A stretch of 64,000 bases of DNA from Balanoglossus misakiensis (Eukaryota > Hemichordata), in contig CM082582.2 of assembly GCA_040954595.2 (NCBI GenBank), forward strand, positions 13,826,001-13,890,000. The letters run 5' to 3'. Below the pieces are notes generated by a model. That model did no database searches and was not told the origin of the DNA. It was given only the letters and a program-made list of their open reading frames with translations. Shown piece after piece: positions 20,590 to 33,600 of the stretch (position 1 is its first letter; each line of letters begins with the position of its first letter). A program made the translations under genes and the position numbers.

Positions 20590-23500
20590 GTGCATTCTAT
20601 AGTATACACTATTAGCGACGTCTTGTGTTCAATTTTGTGCGAAGAGCTTTGGTGACAAAGGTGAATAAATGTTTCTCCCTCAAATTCAAAAGTTGTGATT
20701 GAAATACATAAAAACGCTTGTCGGTTAATTTGTCAAATAATTTTCGATATACAGAAACAGTCTTTACCACTAAAACCTTGCAATATGTACAGAGTTCATG
20801 CTTGAATATATTTGCTGTAATGTTGTAGTAATTATTTGTTTTGATGATTGCGCTTTCACGATCAAATTTTAAAGGTACGTGCAAAGCCTTTTTCAGTATT
20901 TTATTCCCGAGAGGTTGCACTCTGGCTGAGGCGCTTATAGTTCATCAACAGTGCATTACAGTATAATTGCATATTCCAACCGTCATATGTCGTTTTTGCT
21001 TCCATGTTCTCGCCTTCTAATAACACGTAATCATTGCGGCATCTTGTTTGTGACATGTCCCACATCGTGATAATTACCTCCTTGTTAGTTTTCGCAATTA
21101 TGAAATGAGTCACCCCTTTAATTAGTTTTAAATGTAATCAATCCATTTCCTATCGACCAAATCAACCCGTTCCTGACGATGGTTGCGTGTTACCTTTTAG
21201 AAATTGACTTGGAATTTTATCAAATTATACCAACTTTGGTGGAAACATTTACTTCTCTTTTTGTATGATATGGCGCAAAGGTCACCGTACAAATTAGCGG
21301 CCAGTCTTTCAGATGTTCTGTGCTTTTACAATTAATAAAAGGCGCGTCTTCAATCATCCTAGCAAGCAAAAGGTCTATCATTGAAAAAGCCGAAATTGCC
21401 AGGCAATTATGATAACAATCGACCTTTTTGAGACAGGCAGTCAGCCGTTAATCTTTAGAGAGCATCATAACACGGTGATTACACACTTTGTGGATATAAA
21501 TGATGAATGTTTTGGAGAAAATGTGCACTGAAGAATGTTTTCTGTTCTTGTGAAATACCTGCGTATGAGTCAGTTGGGGTTAAGCACGCGGGTCCCTTCA
21601 ACGAATATCACAGGGAATTTTACTTAAAGCATTATTACAGATATTTGTACCAGCACTGCATATTGATCAATTGTTAAAAGATATCAATGTTAATGTAGGA
21701 TAGTGTATCTTTGTACGAATAATTCACAGTAAGCCTTGCCGAGGCTGGTTCCAAAGGGAGTTTCACACGTCTGTGGTGCCCTCTAGTGTCGACCGATAGC
21801 AACCTACATGCAAATCAATCACTACAGCATGCAGCACTATAGCGACCATTCATTGGAGAATAATATAACAACTAACATCGCTTGTTACATATATTCATCT
21901 TACAGACAAGATTCTCGTCAAAGGTTGAAAGGTAGGTAGGGAAAATCTAACATTACCATTTGCATGTCATGAATGTTGTGTGCTCGTGTTTAGCGTAATT
22001 AACATTTTACGCTTGCATGTATTGGTACGCTGACATCGCGACTTGTTGGGAGAAGCAACAACGTGTAGTAATGTTCGTGAGTAAATCTGCATAGACGGAC
22101 CTTTTTGTCAAAAATGGTTGCTGTGATCAGTGAAATAAAAATGACTTTTACAGTGCCAAATAATTGAACATTGTCAAATAATTATTTTGCGGTACCCATT
22201 CAGCCAATGTATAAAAATACAAAACGAAACAAAATCACATAACGCTATAACTTATTCATGTATTTTTGGCCGTAACTAATTAAAGGTGATATTTACAAGG
22301 TGAAAGTGACACTATGACTTGAAATATACCATAAATTATCGATTAATGTCAATATCATTACTTCAAAGATCACAAACTTATGCACATGTCATCATCTTCT
22401 CAGCTTTATCCCGTTATTTAAACAAACATTGGCATAAACATACATATATTTCGACAGACATTAAAATTATCAGTACTTGATATCATGGGAAATGATTTAT
22501 ATTTACATTTAAATTATGCAACGCAAATGGATATTTCTACATTCAACACTCTACTGGACAAAACCAGTATGAATCATACGAACAACTGCGATGGGAATAA
22601 TACTAAAGCCAACGGGATTCGTGAAAGAGTATCCATTGTGTATTGCCACTATATAAAACAGGACTTCGTGCAGAGTTCATTGAAATGTTAGTGTAGAGGC
22701 TGCTGATTTTATCTTCAAAATCTGTTTTCATCGCTTTGTGGTGCCACACGTGCATGTCTAATTGAACAAGGACCGTATTGAAAGCTTATTTTTTGTGGCG
22801 TAAGGGCACTTTCAGAGTACAAGCGATGACCCTTGCTATAGTAGTAGCTGTATTAATTACAGCTATAGAGACATAATCGTTGTTTACAAACCAGCTAGCA
22901 ATATTGCAACAAATCAGTGCATGAATTCAGTGAAAAGAAAACTGAGAGGTTATTTCACGGCGTTACCTCCGATATTGACAATTGTGACTCAAATTGTTTC
23001 TAATAACGACGTTCGTTCAAAGAGAAAAAAAAACATTATTGTCATTTAACACTACATAATATGTAAACTGCAAATATTATTTATCCTTGAACTGCAAATA
23101 TTTGCCTAAAATAAAAATTGTTGCCCAATATAACTGCTTATCTGTCAGTGCTAAGACTGTTCAAATAACGTCTTTATGAAATATTGTGTTTTCCGTTGAA
23201 TATTAAGGTCGGTTGCCTCGAATGACATACGAAATAGAATGGCATACTGCGAACTTTATGGTTCTATACATACAGTACTTAGCAAATGCAGCTTACCACA
23301 AAATACATGATTCGAACATGTGCTGCACAGGGGAAGGCCTATGAATTTACAAACAACATTTCAGTTCCATGTACACAACCTACAGACTAAAAATAATATA
23401 TGCAATGATACCCCTAATTACAACACTAATGTAGTTTTGACAGCAGTAGATAATCCGCTTATGATGAACTATGGTAAAACACATCAGAAATGGTATTATG

Positions 23501-24832
23501 GCTCACAGTATTGTGAGTTCAATTAGCGCATAATTCCGGGTTCCAAAATCATGTTACACAGCCTGTCACCCCAATTCTAACGTAGTATTTGTAAGGTTAG
23601 ACATTCTCCTGTATTTATGCTCACATCTAAGTCAAAAAGTCTTGATGATAAATCAAAATGTACGTGCTTATCTGAGTATATCTAAAAACGTTCGCTTCCT
23701 TTTGTAGACACCGACTAGATTCCAAAAACGTTATACTAGTAATACTGTCGCAATTTCGGCTTTTATGAAAGCATCGATCCTGATGATTAAACGATACCCT
23801 CTACCACCATGAAATAAGTGAAGCCAGTAGTAAAAGATATGCCATGTATCACGTTCTAAGCCTCAGCTGGCGAGTGGAAAGATATAGGTAAACATTTGCT
23901 TAGGGGAATTATATTTGGACATATTATTTCGAAGGATACAAACATTCTCTGAAGAGCTGATAGATTTTCCTCACTATACACACGTCTGAATTAATTGTTG
24001 CAATTAGAACAGACATACATATTTTCGGTAACCGAAGCCAGCCGAAATCTGTGTCAGTTTCAAATATTTTAGGGTCTCGGGTTATTTACCCCATCCCGAG
24101 GCAATTTCTAAACACATACTATCAATAATTGGATTTTAGGTGGTTTGTGCGAAACCGAAGAAAGATCCGGAAATTGACTTCTCACGGAAATTATTGTTGT
24201 TGGTTTTCCCAATGCCATATCGCAGTGACATTGACATCTTCAAATCAATATTGAAACCATTGAAGGTATGCTATTAAAAGATACAGCAATCAGTGGATCT
24301 AGAATTGCTGATATACATTGGCTACAGACCAATACCTTTTTGCATTTCATGACCACTCAAGGTGGAAGAAAACACCAATTAAACTCTGATTAACTCTGAA
24401 ATAAAGGAATATTTTCAGGTAGACATAAGTGCCTCGTCATCAGCCATTTCGTTAATGTTTGTGACCTTTTTAATTAGTATCAAAATGGATTTCCATTGTT
24501 CCTCCCATCTTGGTGTGTAACGAGTACAACTGTGGTCGAGTGTCATAAATGACTCGACTTTTCTTAAAAAATAAATCCAAAGCGAACGTTCAATTAAGTA
24601 TTGTGTTCAGATTTGGGGAATTTAAAATATTAAAGCGATTGCCAGGCCATGACAAGTCACTGATCCCAAGATAATGTAACTGACACCGCAGTAAGGTATG
24701 CACAGATGGGTGATTTTAATGAAATATACATGAAAAAGACGTCATTTTCGTTTTCTGTGAAGGTGTTTTTCGACCAGTGACACATCTCATTACACCTGCT
24801 CTTAACAAGTCACAGTAACGATTCATGATCGT
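20590..24832. other. Gene-free AT-rich intergenic region
   Basis: I find no exon with family similarity, no long repeat and no RNA gene. Open frames of up to about 100 codons (for example 20612-20920 on the - strand) have random-looking composition and no splice context. Confidence 0.5.
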
Positions 24833-25308
24833 GCTAGCACAGGGGGCTGCAAACATGAAAGTTATAAATGGCGAAGTACGTTCCGTTCTGCGTTTTCCCA
24901 ACCTGTCTTATCATTTGCTAATCCATAATAAAAGCTATCGCATTTCCCATTAATCACCTGCTAACGACTTAATCTGTGTGCCCCATCCACGGATTAAGTT
25001 GATAAAGCAAACATCGGTCAGCGAGTACTGGGTATAACAAGAGGGTTCTTCTTTTACTGAGTGAGAACTGACCGATGTTTACTTTATCCACTAAATCCGT
25101 GGATGGGGCATACAGATCAAGTCGTTAGCAGGTGCTTTATGGGAAATGCGATAGCTTGTATTCTGGATTAGCAACTGATAAGATAGGTGGAGGTAACACA
25201 GAAAAATAAACAAGCACAAAGACTGTTCATCAAGTAATGTTTATTGGGGGAAAATGCAGGAACTCCGCCATTTATAACTTTCGTGCTTGCAGCCCCCTGT
25301 GGTGCTAG
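24833..25308. mobile_element. Long inverted-repeat (foldback) element, about 475 bp
   Basis: The left arm from gctagcacagggggctgc (24833) to aaacatcggtcag (25021) is matched in inverse order by the right arm from ctgaccgatgttt (25069) to ccccctgtggtgctag (25308). The best matched inner portion (agctatcgcatttcccat..., cccatccacggatt) is near-identical over about 95 bp; outer parts carry small indels. A loop of about 45 bp separates the arms. There is no coding frame. It is typical of a MITE or foldback transposon; the family is unknown. Confidence 0.75.
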
Positions 25309-26053
25309 ATAGAACTTTGGCCTAGCATTGGTAGGGATTAGACGACGGAAAATTGGAGATTGTAATGATGGTTCTATAAAGGCGTCTGCTGTGTTCCTGT
25401 TCGTCAACTAAAATTTAATCACTCTGGGTGTGCAAATCATCACCCGCTAACGAACAGATGGTGAGATGGCTCGGAAAATGTTTACTGCAGGCTATAGTTG
25501 TTAGTTTTAATTGGCAAGTCAACATGATGAGTAAATGTTTGAGTGTGACAGTACGTGTCAATTGTCATTTATGAGGTAAAAGAAAGGGCGCGCTTGTTAG
25601 GCTTGAAACTAATGGCCGACATTTGCTAGTCTTATCTTCGCATTGTGACACCACATAATATTAATGTTATTTTTCACTTTCATGAATAACAAAGCAAAGT
25701 TTTAATCACTTTCTAAAATTACAAACAATGCTAAACGTGATCATGTCAACCTCTAGAGAATATTGTGTCTAGTCACAATTAAATTTAAAACTCGTGCGCA
25801 TGCACAGCCATTCGAATTACATGTACTTTTATTGACTCTGCATGCTGGGCCAATCTTCATCATTATATTGTGCAATCAAAGCTATGCAATAATCAAGATT
25901 GCTAGCGTTTTGTTAATATTTTTGTATTTGAACATTTCAACAATAATCGGATTTCATGACCAGGGGTCAAGTTAGGGATATAAGCGACAAAGTAATGCAG
26001 GGCCAAAGAAGGATAGCATTAATCAGAGAAGTAAATTAAATGGAATTGTAGGC

Positions 26054-26102
26054 GTTCTCACACTCCAGGCATGCTGAGAGTGTGGGATCAGAGTGTGAGA
26101 AC
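26054..26102. repeat. Small inverted repeat beside element copy 2
   Basis: GTTCTCACACTC (26054-26065) and GAGTGTGAGAAC (26091-26102) are perfect 12-bp inverted repeats around a 25-bp loop that itself contains cacactct-related words. It ends 12 bp before the 26115 element. Confidence 0.6.
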
Positions 26103-26114
26103 AATACACCCAAT

Positions 26115-26751
26115 GCGAATCTCGCGAACGCGCAAGGTTTCATGGGAAATCGCGGAGCGGAAGTGCGGAAAATGACCAGACGACGCTGGGATTTAACACG
26201 GAAGAGACCGATTTTTGTGTGTAAATCGTCAAAATACGAAGGGTCATATGGTTTTTAGATAAAACGACACCAAGTACTCGTTGATACACTCACTGGTGAG
26301 TGCCCCTACGTATGTTTTTAGACTGAAATATTGTATATCGGAAAGATATCGTAGTTTTTCGTGTGCTTTAGCGGCGAGCGATCGGGTCCACAATGTTTTA
26401 TACACTGGCCCGGCCCCCTTGCGGGAACATTGAACATCCGTTTGTTTTGTGTTTACAGAAATATTTCGGTGAAATATAGGGCGTACTGCAAGACATTTTT
26501 TTCTGAAGCGTCTATGTTCCTCTGGTACAGACAGATTTAAATATTAAATCGGAAAAATTACGACGTCAACAAAAATGTGAAGCCGACATCGTACCGCGAG
26601 ACTACGTGCTGCACATACGCGGACGGCCGGGCGCTGTTTTCTTGGCAGCCGAGGACCTGTACGTTCGCGTAGCGTTGTTTCGTAGCGTCGTCTGGTCATT
26701 TTCCGCACTTCCGCGAATTCCCATGAAACCTTGCGCGTTCGCGAGATTCGC
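26115..26751 (+). mobile_element. 0.6-kb non-autonomous DNA element with long inverted ends, copy 2
   Basis: Terminal inverted repeats of about 70 bp: gcgaatctcgcgaacgcgca at 26115 pairs with the complement ending at 26751. Both ends contain caaggtttcatggga and gcggaagtgcggaaaatgac. The interior is homologous to the inverse of 11131-11746. This copy has the better preserved ends, so it defines the element borders. No target duplication is evident and no intact frame exists, so mobility must have depended on enzymes supplied elsewhere. Confidence 0.75.
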
Positions 26752-27690
26752 GCTCACAAAATCGACGGCTGCATATAACGCGAGCGCTTATTGGCTGACA
26801 AAACGTTCTTTTATATTAACGCCCGCTAAATGATATCCAATGGCGCAGTGCGGTGTTCATTACAATGACAGAAACTACAGCGTGCAAGACGATAATTACA
26901 CAGTCAATTATTCAATGTTTCTATAAGAATTTGGCTAATTTGTGGCCGTGTAAGGATCCATTATTAAATGTGTTTTATTTTGGCATGGTGTTGTTGTATG
27001 GCTTCACTTGCGTGGGGTGTTGCCATGGTGACCTTTACTGGGCTAGCTGCAGCGCTGACAAGCTGGGATGGAGGGGTTTCCCCATCTCCCAATCAGAAGT
27101 GTGTTCTGGGTCACGTGTTTAGCCTGTCCACCATGTATTTTTGGGGATATGTTGAAGCAGGAAAGCAACGTTTGGACTCTGTGCAACTTTTTACTGATTA
27201 GTCCTGTTTTATCCCTACCGGATATTCAGCCCCGGGTCACCGATCGCGAGATTTAAGACATGTTTACCTTAGCAGTTCGGTGTGGGCCGATATTTTCGTC
27301 AAGACGCGTGCGAGTTCCGACCGCCGTGTTTGGAGACAGCACTGTTTGTGAGAGGTGGACCGTTCTGCGGTATTGTTAGGGCAACTTTGGTTCAGTCGCA
27401 CGTCGATCAGCGGTCAGGTTTGGTCGGTATATGTTGTTTGTTGAGGACCGTTGTATTTGTTGTGTGCAAAAGAGGCCACAGAAGTTAGGGGTGTGTTGCG
27501 CTCTGGGCACCGTACTCCTCACGGGATCTGTTAACGCAGGTCAACGCAACTACCCAGGGCTTTTGTATCGCCTTCTTTTGCTATGATTTGAGATCTATAC
27601 AGTGTTCATTTAGGCATTTATCTTTCGATCAGATCTCTGTGTCAACAGTTTGATTATATGTCTATGTATACTCTGTACAACTTAGGTTGC
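26752..27690. other. GC/CpG-richer segment of unknown nature
   Basis: Base composition rises relative to the flanks, with CpGs and short G-rich words, especially 27220-27500. It contains an RFX-like palindrome at 27019-27032 and several overlapping open frames of 60-90 codons with no recognisable motif. It could be a promoter/CpG-rich first exon or an eroded transposon body; I cannot decide. Confidence 0.25.
27019..27032. promoter_or_regulatory. RFX X-box-like palindrome
   Basis: GTTGCCATGGTGAC is one base away from the symmetrical RFX dimer site GTTGCCATGGCAAC. It is in CpG-richer intergenic DNA with no assigned gene. Confidence 0.3.
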
Positions 27691-27699
27691 ATCTGTACG

Positions 27700-28460
27700 T
27701 ATGGATGGATGTATGTCTGTATGTATGTATGTCCGTCCACATCAAAAACTTGAAAACTGCTGCGTGTATCACCTTGATATTTGGTGTGCAGATGCAAGCC
27801 TGCCTGAAGATGGGAGTTTCTTCAAATGAAGTTGTCATTGCCAAAGTTATGCAAATTAGCAGGGAAATGTGAATTTGGTCAAAACTTAGTAAATCAAGAA
27901 CTACTGGTCGATTGCTTTGCAAATTGGTGTGTATTTACTTCATTGAAACCTTACAAAGATTTCTTTCATTTTGTGGTGACACCAGAAAGTGGCTAATTTT
28001 TGTCATTTTTAGTAAAATTCTTTTCTAAAATAACTTCCAAATTCTTATAAAAAACATTTGAGGGTGTGCAGAGGTGGGTTCTTTCATTTTTTCCTAATCA
28101 AGGTGAAGAATTCAATAGTATATTTTTGGGGTAATTTTTGCCATTTTTGGTCAAAACTCTTTCTCAGAACCGTCTACCCCCATTGCCTTGAAATTCGATT
28201 TGAAGGTTCCTGGGTGTAATCTCATGATGATTTTAATACAAAACCTATAATGAAGAAAGTGTCAATAATTTGTGGGGGCAATATCTTGTATTTTGGGGGC
28301 ATATTTTCTAATTTTGATAAAAAAATTACATTTATATATTTCTCAGAGTCAGAAATTATATCCATTGGCTGAAATTTGAGTTGTAAGTTAATGGGAGGGG
28401 CTTCTGTAGAATTATAATGGATTCAAATCGTAGGTAATTCAGAATTTTTATATTCTGTCT
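27700..28460 (+). repeat. Degenerate tandem array linked to a (TATG)n microsatellite
   Basis: A TATG/TGTC run at about 27698-27735 opens a segment in which a diffuse motif recurs. Its form is roughly 'cagaactact..ccattgccttgaaatttggt', seen near 27755, 27895, 28165 and 28345, with a weaker match near 28045. Spacing is about 130-180 bp. Units are heavily diverged, and frames such as 27687-27872 are remnants only. This kind of microsatellite-linked repeat looks dispersed rather than genic. Confidence 0.45.
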
Positions 28461-30118
28461 GTAGGATATTTATAATACCATAATTTTTTTTATCTCGAGA
28501 ATAGAATTTACCGGTACATAGTTCTTTGTAATTAGGGAGAACTGCCCTGCTCAGATTTGTACACAGCAAATTCTTGCATGTTTACATAACTGGCTAACTG
28601 TTAAAGAGACCAGCTGTTCTATTTGGTGTATGTACAGTACAAATGCCATTGGCAGCTTATGGGTCAGTCAGTGTTTGCCCGTTCATCTCTCTCTATGTGT
28701 GTGTGTGTGTCTGTCTGTCTGTCTGTATATGGCCATGTACTCAGGTGTAGACTTTTTCTTGTGTAATCCCTGAATGGGACCAGTGTCCTTTAATACTTAG
28801 AAAACATTGTGTCCTGTAATTGTATCATGGCTAATTTATCGCAGGAAAAGTAGGTTGTTTTCAACAGTAAGGTTGATTCCGGGTTCCAGAGAGCAGACGT
28901 TAATTCTGCTGTAATTTCTGAAGAAGCCCTGAAAACTCAACTCGTTTCATCGGGCACAGGGAGGTGGTCAGGCAGGGGTTGGGGTAGATATCTGAGCGTT
29001 TCCCCAAGGACAGTTGGTCGAAATACTAGGGATGAACGTGATATCGGTAGATGGTTAGATATGGAACGGTCATTTTGTGATATGGCACAATGACTTCAAA
29101 CATTTATACAACCATTTGAGGAAAAAGGGCGAACAAATTTAGGTAGTGTCCACAGTACGCCTTAAACCCCGGTGTGGAAAGTACTGGGGTTCGGATTAAT
29201 GTGTGTTTGTACAGTTGTTTATTTGGGAGTGGTCGTCGTGCATAATGACTGTGTAATTGATCTCATGTACCGGTACACGGAAAATAATTGAACACTTTAC
29301 ACTTCCACGCGATTGACAACTGTTTGAATGGCGTGGTTATTTTTTCCCAGGGACGCTTCTGAAAAGCACTGAAACCAGATTTCTCCCAAAATCATCGTTG
29401 TTTCAAAGGCTCGTGTACTTTTTCGTCGATAACTTTATGTTGTGTGTGTTTATAAAGCCAACTACTGTCGTTGTGTGGTGTAATTCTTTATGCTTGGACC
29501 TGTTTGGGCTGATTTTCATAGAGCCAAGATCGTTGGTGTTGTCTGTTGTCAGTCAAATGGCATTAAGATTTGCCACTGATTTGAGGGGTCTTTTATACCC
29601 CGCACCGGGGTTTAACAAGGCATTGCGGACAGCGCCCTCATGCGTCAGGTGGCGTTAACATCTGAGGTGCTTTGATTGAATAGCTGAAGTCTATACACAA
29701 TACACAAATGAACCCAAATCCTATTAATGTTATTCATCCTCTGCATCCCAGATCATTTGAATAACTATGGAGACCAGAACTTTCCACTCAATTTAGGAAA
29801 TATTATTCAATGACTGACAGTAATTTCTTTTCTTCAAAAATTAGCTAAAATTGACAATAGCAACAAATATTCATATGGAAGCTAAAAAAATGGGCTTTCA
29901 AATGATGCTATAGTGATTATAAAAATACAAAAATTCCACTACATTTTACCTTACTGAATATAGTTGAACACTGTTTAAAATATGTTTTAATTTATTTTCA
30001 GCAACTACAGTTTGTCTTGAATAAACATAAACAAAATATAGAGTCTGGTTGTCTTAATTTATTATAATATTTTGTTTTCCCTTTTACACTTGTGTGTTGT
30101 CACATGGCATTAATTAAA
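28461..30118. other. Intergenic segment with a TG/TGTC microsatellite
   Basis: No exon is supported. A TGTG...TGTCTGTC run occupies 28693-28726. Two copies of the TACCGGTA word occur (28509, 29268). Confidence 0.45.
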
Positions 30119-30222
30119 TAATAACACATGTTAGCAAGGGCAATATAATGATCTTTAGCCTGCTCGAGGGATGGTGATCCCTGACCATAATATTGATATT
30201 GTCCGAGTGTCATGTGTTATTA
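30119..30222. mobile_element. Short inverted-repeat (MITE-like) element, about 104 bp
   Basis: TAATAACACATG (30119-30130) and its exact complement CATGTGTTATTA (30211-30222) bound an interior with further partial pairing (gggatggtgatccc hairpin at about 30168-30182; gcaatataat against atattgtc). It sits directly downstream of the possible exon on the - strand. Confidence 0.5.
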
Positions 30223-30249
30223 ATTTTATTACACCGAACATTTGACCAT

Positions 30250-30456
30250 ACATACCGGTACAGCATAGAGGGTTGCGTGCATGTCGTACGTTGCAGGTTG
30301 CAGTGAACTAAAATATCTCGCTGTACCTACTTCGAACTCAGATAATCTTGAGGAAACTGCGCTGTTGGTTGCGACTTTGGTGTATTGACTGTCCGTTTGC
30401 ATTAAAATATCGTCCAGTTGAACAGGTGTTAATCCTGTGTGTCGCTTTGAAGCCAT
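30250..30456 (-). CDS. Possible first exon of a Crypton-like (tyrosine recombinase) or host-derived gene
   Basis: From an ATG at 30456 the - strand reads MASKRHTGLTPVQLDDILMQ then TDSQYTKVATNSAVSSRLSE F. The pattern L-x-D/E-x-L/I-x2-x-DS-x-x-TK-x-A resembles the N-terminal helices of DUF3504/Crypton-type recombinase relatives (as in KCTD1- and QRICH1-like proteins), from memory of the family style only. A canonical donor (GTACCG|gtatgt) ends it near 30250. Upstream on that strand lie an inverted CCAAT box and a CACGTG E-box (30630-30660). No following exon was found leftward. It may be a chance frame. Confidence 0.25.
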
Positions 30457-30699
30457 ATATGTGGGAGTTGACTGATTGTGAAGGAAGCCATTGAACGACA
30501 GTTTATTATGCGCAGAACCTAAAACCTGTTCTCAGAGGTTAATATACTCTCACTGCGCGCGTATCGCCGGCCCGTAGCCCCTACCTACAGGCCATAGACT
30601 CTGTCAACCATGTAATATCACGTTTTTTTCTATGTCACGTGGTACGGTCTCAGCCAATCAAGAGTACGGAATACAGAGTGAGGTGTAATAATATCAGTT

Positions 30700-33600
30700 G
30701 CCAGTCAGATGAACTGCTTGTGCTCAAGCAGTAGCTGGTATGATGACATGCAACCATGTTCATGCAATGCATTAACATTGATCCCCCACTCAACTTATTT
30801 TGCGGGCATTTAATATATCATGTGGCCATGCTATTTGTATTACACCATGGCCTTATCAATCGACTGCTCCAAAAAAGGCATAAAATTAAGCTTGAAATGA
30901 CATGAACGATCTCTAAAAGGGGTCGCTTTTTGAACATAAGATCACAATTGGGGTCACCTCAGGGCAAGGCGAGGTTGTTGTTTACATGGAAAATACTTCC
31001 GAAGTTTTTCATATCTGTTCATAAACATGATCTTAGCAATGCCTGGTACTTAAAATCTGTCACCAGTGACACGTGGTTATATATACAGCAAAAACTCACG
31101 ACAATAAATGCCTGTGGTATTTCGAATCATCAGCCTTTCCGTACTAAAAATAGTACTTCCAAACGATTGTTAGGACCAGATTCCGCCAAATATACACAGT
31201 AATTTATTAAAAATTCAAGTACCGATAACCAAGTAATGTTGCATAAGTCGCCTGGTGCTTCCGGTTAGAGTTCAACGGCTGGAGATTTAAATTGCCAATA
31301 GCGGCAAAATTTCAAATGGTCACATTTTCTTGGCGGGAAAAGAAAGCCTAACATGTTTAATACGTCACTAGAAACTGATAACACGTATTTCACAGGAAAC
31401 CGTTGCGTATCCCACACTTTTTGAATAACTGGAAGTTGGCTGCACCCCCTGTGGGTGCTCTGGGCTGCATAGGGTTATTAAACAAATGTTTCCATAGAAA
31501 TATGTAAGTCTCCGCATGGTGGGTGATTCTCACTGGTTCATTTTGATTGAGTTTTTTGCATCGAGGTTCTTTTGCTTTAAAGGGTTATTTCTTTATGTAC
31601 AAGGCATAAGTTTTCCTACACTTTATTAATCTTCATGCCATGATTTTCTTTCTATGCTTCTCTCTGAACGATGAGTTAAGTAAGACTACACTCATTGATA
31701 ATAATCATAATGATACTTGCAACAATACGATAAAAGCTAGTATCGTAAATTTCTTGATTTATTCTTAGCTTGTTATACATGGACCTGTCAAACTGTACGT
31801 AAATGAAATTTGATATTGTTCTTTCATTAGTTTTATAGCCAGATCCGTTCTTGAAGTCGTCGAACGCCTGTTAGTGGACTTTTTGATGTTGAATTTTAAA
31901 CACTCTATTCAATCTTAATCTAATCCTTTAACAAGCGTTTTCCTCTGTTAGTGAATTTCATCAGTAAACCCAATTGATGTTTTTTGTCTTTCCATGCCTG
32001 GGGACGGAAACACATAGGCAACAAATAGAGAATGATTGAAAGCTAGCTTATTTCCACGGCAAGATGATTTAGCCAATATTCCCCAAGTCATGTCTTTACA
32101 AATGTAGCTAATTTGTCAGGATATTTAATTTCACTTTTGACCTCGATTTGTGAGGTAAACGCTTTCAAACAACACAAATCGGAAATGTGACAAACTGGGC
32201 TGAGTCGGCGGCCTGCTGGATGATTCATGTCAATTAACAGTTAGCACGCCTACGCCTGACTATATCACCGATGGATATTGTGAGCATGGTGCGTCTGATT
32301 TTTCATGTCTTTCAGGTATAGATAGCAACCATGATATTTCTTCTGTTGAAGAAAAGTAAACAATGTTTTTAATGGACATTACTTTGACTAAAGAAATCCG
32401 TATATGATTAAATTGAGTGACAAGTGACACTTTAATCTGGAGCTGGCACTGTTATCACATGGTTGCCACTGAACATCACATTTATTACATCACTCTGTGA
32501 CACTCCATTACTTGAATCGGTTACACCAAAACTATCCATAAAGATTATCACATATTGGGTACATTTCTGATATCCCCATCCTTGCCTTTAAGCAGTTGGA
32601 AAATTAGAGCGATGAAATATGCCATACACGTGCCCAATTAGAAAAATGTTATAAATTTGAACGTAAAAGTCAAAATTTTAAATAAACAAAATATTAACAA
32701 TCTGATTGGCTGTAATTTCACTTATGGATAATGGTGAAGAGATTGGTCAGTGGAAAATTTCGTCAGTTGAACTTTTCTGTTACCTTTAGAGTGTAACATT
32801 ATCTAAACAGAGATGATTTGTCGTACCATCATGATCAAATCCAATCAACAAAAGTCTAAAGTATCCTTGCAAACCAATAATAGGATGGATGTTGTGCTTC
32901 CATTATCTAATCATTGAGCGTCTGTTGTACCCCCATGATTAAATCATGGATCATGGTAATACCCTCTTGGTTTCAATTGTGGTTGGCGACAGGGCAGCTA
33001 TTCCTCCATGATCAAAGGTCTGTTAAATGTTACTTACCGCGCGCAGTAGTCAGGCTGCATGCCATTTCTACCCAACATGGTGTAGCAACTCACTATACTG
33101 ACATACAAATACATCAAGTTTTTAAAATATGAAACCGTGTGTTTTCTTTGACAAAGGTGAGAATTCTACAATTGGTAAGGCTGCGTTTACCTTTGTAATG
33201 TTCAGACACACTGCACAGAAGGGGTGTGTCATGTCACAAAAATGTTGAAATTAGTAAAATGCAATCATTCGTTACATATTTGCATCGATACTCAACTTCA
33301 TTCTGTGGAGATTATTTTCACCCGGCATCAAGCGTGTACCTACAGCTTTCCTTTCTGCGTGACAGATCAAAGGTTTAGGACCTAATGTTTTACTGCTCAG
33401 CCTTCGGAAAAGACGCTCCATTGAAGATTGGAAAGTTTTCACTAATAATGTTACGGACGGGAAAATAAGCATGGCGCTATGTGGCAATTAAGCTGTGGAA
33501 ATCGTCTGTCACATTGAATCAAGGGCATCCAGCTTGTTGCATGTCCTTATTCCGCCATGTGTGGTCGCTTCCGGGCATTGAGTGAAGTGACGCTTTCTTT

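Noticed and set aside
20612-20920. 102-codon frame on the - strand after the GST gene
   Set aside because: No family resemblance, no splice or promoter support; it begins within the GST 3' flank in AT-rich DNA where chance frames are expected.
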